Counted from the stretch's first letter, positions 1 to 6,612 are shown. The stretch is DNA of 9,107 nucleotides from Ruminococcus sp. (GCA_024697705.1 JAILFF010000103.1:1-9107), one strand, 5' to 3'. Numbers and translations: made by a program. Notes: a model not told the origin generated them from the letters alone.

Positions 1-17
1 TGAAAGGAAAGATCATC

Positions 18-1301
18 ATGAGTGAATATAAATTTGAAACATTACAGCTGCACGCGGGTCAGGAGATCCCCGACCCCGTTACCGATGCCCGCGCCGTTCC
101 GATATACCTTACCTCGTCCTACGTTTTCCATAACTCGCAGCACGCCGCCGACCGCTTCGGTCTGCGCGACGCGGGCAACATCTACGGAAGACTGACCAAT
201 CCCACACAGGGCGTTTTTGAAACGAGGATCGCGGCTCTTGAAGGCGGTCTGGCGGCGCTGGGCGTTGGCTCGGGTGCTGCGGCTCTGACCTACGCGATAC
301 AGGCGGTCGCTCACAAGGGCAATCACATCGTAGCCGCCAAGAATATTTACGGCGGAACATATAATCTGCTGAAACACACCCTGCCCGAGTACGGTATTGA
401 CACCACGTTCGTCGATCCGTTCAACCTTGCCGAAGTTGAGGGCGCTATTCAGGAAAACACCACGGCTATCCATATCGAAACGCTCGGAAATCCCAATTCC
501 GAGGTCGTCGATATCGAAGCTATCGCAAATATCGCCCACAAGCACGGTATCCCGCTGCTCGTTGACAACACCTTTGCAACGCCCTACCTTGTAAGACCTA
601 TCGAGTACGGCGCGGACATCGTTATCCATTCGGCGACCAAGTTCATCGGCGGTCACGGCACGACTATCGGCGGCGTTATCATCGACAGCGGCAAATTCGA
701 CTGGGCGGCTTCGGGCAAGTTCCCCTGGCTGACCGAGCCGAACAAGAGCTATCACGGCATCAGCTTCGCGAAGGACGTCGGAGCGGCTGCATACATCACC
801 TATATCCGTGCGATCCTGCTGCGCGACACGGGAGCAACGCTCTCGCCCGTACACGCTTTCATCTTCCTGCAAGGTCTTGAAACGCTTTCGCTGCGCGTCG
901 AGCGCCATGTTGAGAACGCTTTGAAAGTCGCGGAATATCTCTCGAAGCAGCCGCAGGTAGCGAAGGTAAATCACCCCGCACTTTCGGCGGACGCATCGCA
1001 GCAGGCGCTTTACAAGAAGTATTTCCCGAACGGCGGCGGCTCGATCTTCACCTTTGAGATCAAGGGCGGTGCGGAGGCAGCGCAGAAATTCATCGACAAT
1101 CTTAAGCTGTTCTCGCTGCTTGCGAACGTTGCGGACGTTAAATCCTTAGCGATACACCCTGCTTCGACGACTCATTCCGAGTGCGACGAGGGCGAGCTTG
1201 CCGAGCAGGGCATAACACCCGCGACGATAAGGCTTTCGATAGGCACCGAGCACATCGACGACATCATTGCCGACCTTGACGGAGCTTTCAAAGCACTTTG
1301 A
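18..1301 (+). CDS. metY: O-acetylhomoserine sulfhydrylase (aminocarboxypropyltransferase)
   Basis: PLP-dependent enzyme of the Cys/Met metabolism family. It is expected to make homocysteine from O-acetylhomoserine and sulfide in the cytosol, as a direct-sulfhydrylation step toward methionine. The 427-residue length is normal for the OAH sulfhydrylase branch and longer than cystathionine gamma-synthases (about 380-400). Visible motifs are the phosphate-binding YGR near residues 56-58, the GSGAAA segment near 84-89, Asp183 in LVDNTFATP (pyridine nitrogen contact), and the Schiff-base Lys208 in HSATKFIGGHGT. A PNKSYHG insert near 241-247 is typical of this branch, and an arginine near 405 in TIRLSIGTEH is the usual carboxylate binder. 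The ATG at 18 follows AAAGGAAA at 3-10 with good spacing. The gene ends in TGA and has its own terminator. Upstream context lies outside the window, so operon membership and any methionine-responsive leader cannot be judged. O-acetylserine use or a related lyase activity cannot be excluded from sequence alone. Confidence 0.93.
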   Translation: MSEYKFETLQLHAGQEIPDPVTDARAVPIYLTSSYVFHNSQHAADRFGLRDAGNIYGRLTNPTQGVFETRIAALEGGLAALGVGSGAAALTYAIQAVAHKGNHIVAAKNIYGGTYNLLKHTLPEYGIDTTFVDPFNLAEVEGAIQENTTAIHIETLGNPNSEVVDIEAIANIAHKHGIPLLVDNTFATPYLVRPIEYGADIVIHSATKFIGGHGTTIGGVIIDSGKFDWAASGKFPWLTEPNKSYHGISFAKDVGAAAYITYIRAILLRDTGATLSPVHAFIFLQGLETLSLRVERHVENALKVAEYLSKQPQVAKVNHPALSADASQQALYKKYFPNGGGSIFTFEIKGGAEAAQKFIDNLKLFSLLANVADVKSLAIHPASTTHSECDEGELAEQGITPATIRLSIGTEHIDDIIADLDGAFKAL

Positions 1302-1368
1302 TAAATAACATTCTTTGCCATTAATAGATCATTCATATATATCTCCATCTTATGAAAAACCATTTGAG

Positions 1369-1392
1369 AAAGCTGCCGCGAGGCGGCTTTTT
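1369..1392 (+). terminator. Intrinsic terminator of the sulfhydrylase gene
   Basis: A 9-bp stem (AAAGCTGCC at 1369-1377 with GGCGGCTTT at 1382-1390, one G-T pair) is closed by a GCGA tetraloop of the GNRA class. A run of T follows at 1388-1392. It lies about 70 nt after the TGA of the sulfhydrylase gene, on the same strand. Confidence 0.85.
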
Positions 1393-1421
1393 CTATTTAA
1401 AAGCAAAGCAGATTGGAGAAA

Positions 1422-1520
1422 AGGACACGGGGTCCAGCGCCCGTGCGCTGGCGAGGGGTCAAGGGGGCGAGGAGCCCCCTTGCGGGGTATGGGGCAGAGC
1501 CCCATTTGCGCGAAGCGCAA
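1422..1520 (+). repeat. GC-rich block of four hairpin modules, copy A
   Basis: Four perfect hairpins sit in a row: CCAGCGC/GCGCTGG (1434-1451), AAGGGGGC/GCCCCCTT (1461-1481), ATGGGGC/GCCCCAT (1489-1505) and TTGCGC/GCGCAA (1506-1520). The same series, without the second hairpin, occurs in reverse orientation at 7545-7606. Open frames through this block change character at each hairpin and match no gene I know, so it is best read as an interspersed non-coding repeat. Whether it is mobile or a transcribed structured RNA is not known. Confidence 0.75.
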
Positions 1521-1582
1521 TAAACGCAAAGCCTACAAATAAGAAAAAGCCGTGCATTATACGGAAGCTGACCGATCAAAAA

Positions 1583-1702
1583 TAAAATCGGCAATTTATA
1601 AAAAGCCGGGAAAAAGCAGAAGTTAGAATTTCTGCATATCGTGATGGGAACAAAAGAATTGCCGATTTTATTGGACGAAAGAGCGCAGCGATTTTCGTCC
1701 AA
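1583..1702 (-). repeat. AT-rich inverted-repeat element, copy 1
   Basis: The core is bounded by a perfect 14-bp inverted repeat, TAAAATCGGCAATT at 1583-1596 and AATTGCCGATTTTA at 1657-1670, which gives an 88-nt unit. Directly next to it is a 10-bp hairpin, TTGGACGAAA (1671-1680) with TTTCGTCCAA (1693-1702), around a 12-nt loop. The unit is inverted relative to copies 2 and 3. It follows the GC hairpin block with a spacer of about 60 nt, the same arrangement as in the hrcA-grpE gap. No coding function is visible. Confidence 0.75.
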
Positions 1703-1743
1703 CAATAGCGCAGAGCCGCAATAATTCGCTTGGCAAGGGTCTC

Positions 1744-1865
1744 TTTCGTGAAAATCGCTTCGCTCTTTCACGAAATAAAATCGGCAATTTCTTTGTTCCC
1801 TCTCATTTTTGCTGATTTATTTGCTTGTGCCTTTTTGTTGGCTTTTTTAGAAATTGCCGATTTTA
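1744..1865 (+). repeat. AT-rich inverted-repeat element, copy 2
   Basis: A 10-bp hairpin, TTTCGTGAAA (1744-1753) with TTTCACGAAA (1766-1775), encloses the 12-nt loop ATCGCTTCGCTC. The 90-nt core follows, bounded by TAAAATCGGCAATT (1776-1789) and AATTGCCGATTTTA (1852-1865). The interior is T-rich and closely resembles copy 3 at 7398-7486. With copy 1 it forms a large head-to-head palindrome across 1583-1865. The 41 nt between the copies (1703-1743) show nothing recognisable. Confidence 0.75.
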
Positions 1866-1917
1866 TTTTATACCCGGTGCTTGCTTTCTCCGTGTTGATT
1901 GCTTTGACCGTACAGTC

Positions 1918-1956
1918 TCTGGGGGAAACCCTTCTGAAGAAGGGTTATCCCCCAGA
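1918..1956. repeat. Very strong isolated stem-loop
   Basis: A 17-bp stem with one bulged A (1947) and a TGAA loop (1935-1938) lies between the AT-rich repeats and the small-gene pair. The arms begin CTGGGGGA and end TCCCCCAG. There is no T-run on either side that would make it a standard terminator. It could still stabilise or end the minus-strand transcript of the two small genes, whose last stop lies about 50 nt away. I have an impression of similar CCCCCAGACCCCC hairpins scattered in related clostridial genomes, which would make it an interspersed repeat. The rest of 1866-2007 holds nothing I can identify. Confidence 0.65.
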
Positions 1957-2007
1957 CCCCCTTCCTAAGACTTTTGGTTTGCCTCCACTTTGCTGTTTTT
2001 TCTCTTT

Positions 2008-2340
2008 TTATATTATCCCGCTGTCCTTCAACATCGGATATGCCGAAAGCAGCCTGAATATCTTCATAACTCTGTCAGCCTTGTACCGAGTTTCTTCTTT
2101 CAGCAGCGGTCGCAAAGCCATTATCAGCGCGATATTCGGGTCGTTCTGCCCGCTCTGCATGATCGCCGTCCCAACGCTCATCAGCTTGCTGATGTCCGGG
2201 TCGGGAGCCGCGGGAACTCCCGTTGCCGAGCCGCTCTCCTGCCGATCGCTCCCCGAAAGCGCCGAGATCAGCCCGTTTACCTGCGCCGCCGTCGCGGGGT
2301 CGCTCATCGCCTGCGAAAGCGCCTGCATTATATCGTCCAT
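2008..2340 (-). CDS. Small conserved-type hypothetical protein, 110 residues
   Basis: I do not recognise a function. The protein begins MDDIMQALSQAMSDP and is alpha-helical in character. A Ser/Gly/Pro-rich linker follows near residues 29-48. The basic C-terminal half (near ALRPLLKEETRYKADRV) ends in a leucine-rich helix, RLLSAYPMLKDSG. There is no signal peptide, membrane segment or cysteine. The start has a good ribosome site, GGAAGGGG, 7 nt upstream of the ATG at 2340. The stop is TAA. It lies 18 nt downstream of the other small gene on the same strand, so the two are probably co-transcribed. The motif SDPATAA near residue 13 resembles SDPKAAK and SDPRAAE in the neighbour, which suggests related or interacting proteins. 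The C-terminal pattern recalls small uncharacterised proteins of Clostridia, but that is memory rather than a search. Confidence 0.7.
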   Translation of the reverse strand: MDDIMQALSQAMSDPATAAQVNGLISALSGSDRQESGSATGVPAAPDPDISKLMSVGTAIMQSGQNDPNIALIMALRPLLKEETRYKADRVMKIFRLLSAYPMLKDSGII

Positions 2341-2358
2341 AATATGACCCCTTCCGCA

Positions 2359-2634
2359 CTATTTTCCCGCGGCACGCTTAAGTATCTCGGCGGCGCGGGG
2401 GTCGCTCATCAGCTGCTTTGCCGCTTTCGGGTCGGAAAGTGCCTGCTTAAGCTTCTTCATGCCTTCGCTGTCGGCGGGGGCGCTCTTTATGCTCTTTTCA
2501 AGGCTGCCGTTCTCCAGACTGCGCCGAAGCGTCTCGGGGTCGGTGCCGAGCTTCGCCGACGCCGCTTTCAGCAGCGTTTCAAGTACCTTCGGCGAAGGTT
2601 CTCCTCTTAAAGCTTTGTTAAAATTTTCTGTCAT
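2359..2634 (-). CDS. Small hypothetical protein, 91 residues
   Basis: Function unknown. A longer frame is open from 2658, but the ATG at 2634 (MTENFNKALRG) is preferred because AAGGAG at 2644-2649 lies 9 nt upstream. The protein is soluble, lysine- and alanine-rich, and predicted helical, without cysteines, membrane segments or a signal peptide. Two short SDP-containing motifs, ALSDPKAAKQ and MSDPRAAE, sit close together near the C terminus, which ends LKRAAGK. It is the first gene of a two-gene minus-strand unit and ends in TAG 18 nt before the next start. It diverges from the phosphoesterase gene at 2748. No clear minus-strand promoter could be fixed in the 113-nt gap. The good ribosome site and regular tandem arrangement argue that it is a real gene. 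Confidence 0.7.
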   Translation of the reverse strand: MTENFNKALRGEPSPKVLETLLKAASAKLGTDPETLRRSLENGSLEKSIKSAPADSEGMKKLKQALSDPKAAKQLMSDPRAAEILKRAAGK

Positions 2635-2666
2635 AAAAATTTTCTCCTTTTTTATCATATTTTTTC

Positions 2667-2695
2667 TTTACAATTGAGAAAAAAAGTGTTATAAT
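2667..2695 (+). promoter_or_regulatory. Sigma-A type promoter for the phosphoesterase gene
   Basis: TTTACA (2667-2672) and a perfect TATAAT (2690-2695) are separated by 17 bp. Transcription would start near 2702 and give a leader of about 45 nt before the ATG at 2748. The surrounding sequence is A/T-rich, as expected upstream of strong Firmicute promoters. This is the clearest promoter in the divergent gap. Confidence 0.75.
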
Positions 2696-2747
2696 AGATA
2701 ACGGTTCGGAATTAATCGGCAGTATTTCGGAATGGGGGGTATATTTA

Positions 2748-3221
2748 ATGCGTCTTATCGTTTTTTCGGACACCCACGGCAGTTTTGCTGCGGCAAGAGA
2801 GGTCATCGAGCGCAATCCGGGCTCGTATACGTTTATCTTTTTGGGTGACGGAGAAAAGGAGATAGATAAGCTCAGGATAATCTATCCCGAAAAAATGATA
2901 CTGAATGTTTCGGGCAACTGCGATAATTCCTATACTCCCGATACCGATCTTTACAACGCGGGCAAGGTCAAGGTGCTTTTCACCCACGGACATCGCTATA
3001 ACGTCAAGTACGGCACCGATACTCTTTATGAAAAGGCTAAGGAAGTCGGTGCGGAGCTTGTGCTTTTCGGGCATACCCACACCCGCCTTTACGAATACCG
3101 CGACGGCGTGCATTTTCTGAACCCCGGCAGCGCGGCGCTCCCGCGTGACGGCAAGAATCCCTGCTACGCCTTTGTGGACATCACGCCGAAGGGCATTATC
3201 TGCGGGCACGTCGATATCTGA
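2748..3221 (+). CDS. YfcE/MJ0936-family metallophosphoesterase
   Basis: A compact 157-residue calcineurin-like phosphoesterase, expected to be cytosolic and to use two divalent metals (often Mn) to hydrolyse phosphodiesters. All five family motifs are present: SDTHG with Asp8 and His10, FLGDG with Asp34, SGNCD with Asn57, THGH with His80 and His82, and GHTH with His109 and His111. Near the end, NPGSAALPRDG is also typical. The length matches single-domain members of this family. The physiological substrate of these proteins is generally uncertain, and cyclic or artificial phosphodiesters are only proxies. The start is fixed by a GGGGGG Shine-Dalgarno at 2734-2739, 8 nt before the ATG. The gene is monocistronic, with a promoter at 2667-2695 and a terminator at 3241-3268. 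Confidence 0.9.
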   Translation: MRLIVFSDTHGSFAAAREVIERNPGSYTFIFLGDGEKEIDKLRIIYPEKMILNVSGNCDNSYTPDTDLYNAGKVKVLFTHGHRYNVKYGTDTLYEKAKEVGAELVLFGHTHTRLYEYRDGVHFLNPGSAALPRDGKNPCYAFVDITPKGIICGHVDI

Positions 3222-3240
3222 ACCAATAGTATTATATGCG

Positions 3241-3268
3241 GGACGCACCGAAAATGTGCGTCCTTTTT
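3241..3268 (+). terminator. Intrinsic terminator of the phosphoesterase gene
   Basis: GGACGCAC (3241-3248) pairs perfectly with GTGCGTCC (3256-3263) around a 7-nt loop. TTTTT follows at 3264-3268. It lies 20 nt after the stop of the phosphoesterase gene. Confidence 0.9.
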
Positions 3269-3274
3269 GAAATA

Positions 3275-3418
3275 AGTGAATAGTGAATTGCACCAACAAG
3301 TTGGTGCCGTTGAGGAGCGCCTGCGGCGCGTTATTGCGGACGCTTTGCTCCTCGTTTTTAAAATACATCGGCGAAGCCGATACCGTAACTGTTCACTGTT
3401 AACTATTCACTCTTAACT
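3275..3418. repeat. Heptamer-bounded element with internal hairpins
   Basis: The left edge holds two exact copies of AGTGAAT (3275-3288). The right edge holds about five heptamers of the form NTTMACT, in inverted orientation (3384-3418; for example GTTCACT, GTTAACT, ATTCACT, CTTAACT). Inside are a GCACCAAC/GTTGGTGC palindrome (3290-3307), a nested hairpin GAGGAGC/GCTCCTC (3312-3353) with an inner GCGCC/GGCGC stem, and ATCGGC-GAA-GCCGAT (3367-3381). It sits exactly between two terminators, is non-coding, and looks like a small interspersed element. Confidence 0.65.
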
Positions 3419-3421
3419 GAT

Positions 3422-3455
3422 AAAAGGCTGTTCCCCGTGAAAGGAACAGCCTTTT
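3422..3455 (-). terminator. Terminator of the heat-shock cluster, probably bidirectional
   Basis: AAAAGGCTGTTCC (3422-3434) pairs with GGAACAGCCTTTT (3443-3455) in a perfect 13-bp stem with an 8-nt loop. It begins 4 nt after the dnaJ stop on the minus strand, where it ends in TTTT. On the plus strand it is followed by TTTTT, so it can also stop readthrough from the phosphoesterase side. Confidence 0.88.
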
Positions 3456-3459
3456 TGCG

Positions 3460-4617
3460 TTATTTATTGAACATATCCTTGATCTTGTCGAGGAAGCTTT
3501 CACGCTTCTTGTAATTCTTGGCTTCGAGCGAATCCTCGAATTTTTTCAAAAGCTCCTTCTGATTCTTGTTGAGCCCTCTCGGAACTTCGACCGTTACCTT
3601 GAAGTAGTGGTCGCCGTATTCATCGCGGCTGCCGCGCTTTACGCCCTTGCCGCGCAGTCTGAACTCCGTTCCCGGCTGAGTACCCTCGGGAATGTCGAAA
3701 TTTACGGCTCCGTGTATTGTCGGAACGGTGATGCGGTCGCCCAGTGCCGCCTGCGAGAAGGTCAGCGGCAGGTCGGTCCAGATGTCGAAGGTGTTCCTGC
3801 GCTCGAAAACGGGGTCGGGCTTAACGCGCACGTTCAGATAAAGATCGCCCGCGGGTCCTCCGTTGATGCCCTGACATCCCTCTCCGCGAACGCTCATCTG
3901 AGCGCCGTCGTAAACGCCCGCAGGTACGTTGATCGTCTTGGTGAGCGTCTTCTTGACTCTTCCGCGACCCGAGCAGGTGGGGCAGGGCGTGTCGATCTTC
4001 TGACCCGTGCCGTTACATTTCGGACAGCGGATAGTCTGCGTTACCTGCCCGAAGAACGGCGAATTCTGTGTAACTCTTACAGAACCCGTGCCCTTACAGT
4101 CGGGGCAGGTGCGCTTGCTGCTGCCCTTTGCGGCTCCCGTGCCGTTACAATCGGGGCAGTTTTCCGTTCTCGGAATCTTTAAGGTCTGCTGACAGCCCTT
4201 GCAGGCGTCCATGAAGTCGAGGGTTATGTTCATCTCAACGTCCTCTCCGCGGCGCGGGGCGTTGGGATTTGCCCGCCTTGACGTACCGCCGCCGAAGAAG
4301 GCGTTAAGTATATCGTCCACGCCGCCGCCGAAGCCGCCCGTGAATCCGCTGAAACCGCCGAAGCCGCCCGTTCCCGCGCCGTAGTTCGGGTCAACGCCCG
4401 CAAAGCCGAACTGGTCGTACTTCTGCTTCTTGCCCGGGTCGGAAAGCACCTCGTAGGCTTCGTTAATTTCCTTGAATTTTGCCTCCGCTTCCTTGTCGTC
4501 GGGGTGCAGGTCGGGGTGATACAGTCTCGCCTGCTTGCGGAATGCTTTCTTTATATCGTCCTCGCTTGCGTTTTTGTCAACGCCGAGGACCTCGTAGTAA
4601 TCTCTCTTGTCCGCCAT
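3460..4617 (-). CDS. dnaJ: Chaperone protein DnaJ (Hsp40)
   Basis: Class I Hsp40 co-chaperone. It delivers unfolded substrates to DnaK and stimulates DnaK ATP hydrolysis. The 385-residue protein has the complete family layout. The J domain spans about residues 5-70, with the essential HPD at 34-36. A Gly/Phe-rich linker runs from about 78 to 111. Four zinc-binding repeats follow: CPDCNGTG (154), CPDCKGTG (171), CPKCNGTG (198) and CPTCSGRG (212). C-terminal substrate-binding domains run to about residue 360. The tail is lysine-rich and ends KIKDMFNK. The start is supported by GGAGGG at 4626-4631, 8 nt upstream. It is the last gene of the cluster, 129 nt after dnaK, and a strong terminator follows directly. 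All expected catalytic and metal residues are present. Control is probably by HrcA through the upstream operator, unless a local promoter exists in the dnaK-dnaJ gap. Confidence 0.97.
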   Translation of the reverse strand: MADKRDYYEVLGVDKNASEDDIKKAFRKQARLYHPDLHPDDKEAEAKFKEINEAYEVLSDPGKKQKYDQFGFAGVDPNYGAGTGGFGGFSGFTGGFGGGVDDILNAFFGGGTSRRANPNAPRRGEDVEMNITLDFMDACKGCQQTLKIPRTENCPDCNGTGAAKGSSKRTCPDCKGTGSVRVTQNSPFFGQVTQTIRCPKCNGTGQKIDTPCPTCSGRGRVKKTLTKTINVPAGVYDGAQMSVRGEGCQGINGGPAGDLYLNVRVKPDPVFERRNTFDIWTDLPLTFSQAALGDRITVPTIHGAVNFDIPEGTQPGTEFRLRGKGVKRGSRDEYGDHYFKVTVEVPRGLNKNQKELLKKFEDSLEAKNYKKRESFLDKIKDMFNK

Positions 4618-4696
4618 ATTCTTTTCCCTCCATGTGTGCCTTATCGGGATATTGACTTCCCCGCAGCCGGCGAATTATACTAATTAACCACCATAA

Positions 4697-4722
4697 GGAC
4701 GGCAGCTTTGCCGCCGCCGTCC
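4697..4722 (-). other. GC-rich stem-loop between dnaK and dnaJ
   Basis: A 10-bp stem with one G-T pair (4697-4706 with 4713-4722) and a 6-nt loop lies 24 nt past the dnaK stop. There is no T-run after it on the minus strand, so full termination is unlikely. As RNA it could protect the dnaK 3' end or lower dnaJ expression relative to dnaK. This role is inferred. Confidence 0.5.
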
Positions 4723-4746
4723 CTCCGGTGAAACTATGATTATTTA

Positions 4747-6612
4747 TCAGTCTGTGAAGCTTGCGTCGATCACGTCGTCATTGCCGCCGTTTCCGCCATT
4801 GTCCTGACCGCCGAAGCCGCCCATGTTGCCCATGTTGTTCGGGTCAAAGCCGCCTGCCTGACCGCCCTGAGCCTGCGCCGCCTGCTGATATACAGCGGTA
4901 GCAACCTTCTCAAAGGACTTCTGGAGAGCCTCGTGAGCCTCCTTGATCTTGTCGATGTCGGTGCCCTTAAGAGCTTCCTTAACGTCGGAGATGCGTGCTT
5001 CCACTTCGCTCTTGTCGGTGGGATTTACCTTGTCGCCGAAGTCGGTAAGAGCCTTTTCGCACTGGAACGCCAGCTGATCGGCAGCGTTTCTTGCGTCAAC
5101 CTCGTCCTTCTTCTTCTTGTCCTCGGCAGCGTATGCTTCGGCTTCCTTAACAGCCTTGTCGATATCGTCCTTGGACATATTGGTGGAGGAAGTGATAGTG
5201 ATGTTCTGCTCCTTGCCGGTGCCGAGATCCTTAGCCGATACGTGTACGATGCCGTTGGCGTCGATATCGAAGGTTACTTCGATCTGAGGGATTCCTCTTG
5301 GAGCGGGAGCGATGCCGTCAAGACGGAACATACCGAGCTGCTTGTTGTCTCTTGCGAACTCTCTTTCGCCCTGAAGAACGTTTATATCAACAGCGGTCTG
5401 ATTATCCGCATAGGTGGAGAAGGTCTGAGTCTTTTTGGTAGGAATGGTGGTGTTTCTCTCGATCATCTTGGTAGCGATGCCGCCCGCGGTCTCAATAGAG
5501 AGCGACAGCGGAGTAACATCGAGCAGCAGCAGACCGTTCTCAACGTCGCCGCCTAAGATACCGCCCTGATAAGCAGCACCTAACGCAACGCACTCGTCGG
5601 GGTTGATGCCCTTGAACGGCTCCTTGCCGATAAGGCTCTTAACAGCCTCCTGAACGGCGGGGATTCTCGAAGAACCGCCTACCATGAGGACTTTGTTTAT
5701 CTCACCGATCGAAAGACCCGAGTCGGAAAGCGCCTGACGAACAGGTCCCATAGTCTTTTCAACGAGGTCGGCGGTCATCTTGTTGAACTCAGCCTGAGTA
5801 AGGGTAAGCTCCAGGTGCTTCGGACCGTCTGCCGATACGCTGATGTAAGGCAGGCTGATGGTGGTGGAAGCGGTGGACGAAAGCTCGATCTTTCTCATCT
5901 CGGCTTCGGTCTTAAGTCTCTGCATAGCCATCGGGTCCTTGGTAAGGTCGATGCCCTCCTGAGCCTTGAACTTTTCTACCATCCAGTCGATGATTCTCTG
6001 GTCGAAGTCGTCGCCGCCCAAGTGGTTGTTACCTGCGGTAGCAAGAACCTCTGTAACGCCGTCGCCCATTTCGATGATAGATACATCGAAGGTACCGCCG
6101 CCTAAGTCGTAAACCATGATCTTCTGATCCTCTTCCTTGTCGATGCCGTAGGAAAGAGCAGCCGCAGTCGGCTCGTTGATGATTCTCTTAACGGTAAGAC
6201 CCGCGATCTGACCTGCGTCCTTGGTAGCCTGTCTCTGAGCGTCGGTGAAGTACGCGGGAACGGTGATTACGGCTTCCGTTACCTTCTCGCCGAGGTAAGC
6301 TTCGGCGTCGGTCTTGAGCTTCTGGAGAATCATAGCGCTGATCTCCTGCGGGGTGTATTCCTTGCCGCCCATCTGAGCCTTGTAATCGCTGCCCATTTTT
6401 CTCTTTATGGAAATAACTGTATCCTTGAAGTTAGTAACAGCCTGACGCTTTGCGACCTGACCTACCAGTCTGTCGCCTGTCTTGGAAACGCCGACAACGG
6501 ACGGAGTAGTTCTTGCGCCTTCGCTGTTGGGGATTACTACTGCCTCGCCGCCTTCAACAACGGCTACGCACGAGTTTGTTGTACCTAAATCAATTCCGAT
6601 GATCTTGCTCAT
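4747..6612 (-). CDS. dnaK: Chaperone protein DnaK (Hsp70)
   Basis: ATP-driven Hsp70 chaperone that binds exposed hydrophobic peptides in the cytosol and works in a cycle with DnaJ and GrpE. The 621-residue length is usual for Firmicutes. The nucleotide-binding domain carries IGIDLGTTNSCV (5-16), Lys70 in ISIKRKMG matching the catalytic lysine of E. coli DnaK, VYDLGGGTFDVSI (167-179), GGDDFD (199-204) and VLMVGGSSRIPAV (308-320). The interdomain linker LLLLDVTPL lies near 361-369. The substrate-binding beta domain runs to about 475, then the helical lid, then a Gly/Gln/Asn-rich tail (about 577-611) ending DDVIDASFTD. The start has AAAGGAG at 6622-6628, 9 nt upstream. It lies 58 nt after grpE, so the two are co-transcribed. 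Nothing is missing or broken. Confidence 0.98.
   Translation of the reverse strand: MSKIIGIDLGTTNSCVAVVEGGEAVVIPNSEGARTTPSVVGVSKTGDRLVGQVAKRQAVTNFKDTVISIKRKMGSDYKAQMGGKEYTPQEISAMILQKLKTDAEAYLGEKVTEAVITVPAYFTDAQRQATKDAGQIAGLTVKRIINEPTAAALSYGIDKEEDQKIMVYDLGGGTFDVSIIEMGDGVTEVLATAGNNHLGGDDFDQRIIDWMVEKFKAQEGIDLTKDPMAMQRLKTEAEMRKIELSSTASTTISLPYISVSADGPKHLELTLTQAEFNKMTADLVEKTMGPVRQALSDSGLSIGEINKVLMVGGSSRIPAVQEAVKSLIGKEPFKGINPDECVALGAAYQGGILGGDVENGLLLLDVTPLSLSIETAGGIATKMIERNTTIPTKKTQTFSTYADNQTAVDINVLQGEREFARDNKQLGMFRLDGIAPAPRGIPQIEVTFDIDANGIVHVSAKDLGTGKEQNITITSSTNMSKDDIDKAVKEAEAYAAEDKKKKDEVDARNAADQLAFQCEKALTDFGDKVNPTDKSEVEARISDVKEALKGTDIDKIKEAHEALQKSFEKVATAVYQQAAQAQGGQAGGFDPNNMGNMGGFGGQDNGGNGGNDDVIDASFTD

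Noticed and set aside
1397..1771. Minus-strand open frame of 124 codons across the repeat region
   Set aside because: It translates the GC hairpin block and AT-rich copy 1 only. The same repeats at 7366-7606 do not preserve this frame, so it is not a gene.
1422..1865. CRISPR array in the repeat-rich stretch
   Set aside because: Repeats are inverted, of different kinds and unevenly spaced. There is no series of identical direct repeats with unique spacers and no cas gene.
1730..2347. Plus-strand open frame of 205 codons
   Set aside because: It runs through AT-rich repeat copy 2 and the strong stem-loop, then antisense to the 110-residue gene. It has no ribosome site and its composition changes abruptly between these parts.
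2674..2695. TTGAGA as -35 box paired with TATAAT at 2690
   Set aside because: The spacer would be only 10 bp. TTTACA at 2667-2672 gives the ideal 17 bp.
2745..3368. Long minus-strand frame opposite the phosphoesterase
   Set aside because: It is a shadow of the metallophosphoesterase gene, whose motifs, promoter and ribosome site are all on the plus strand.
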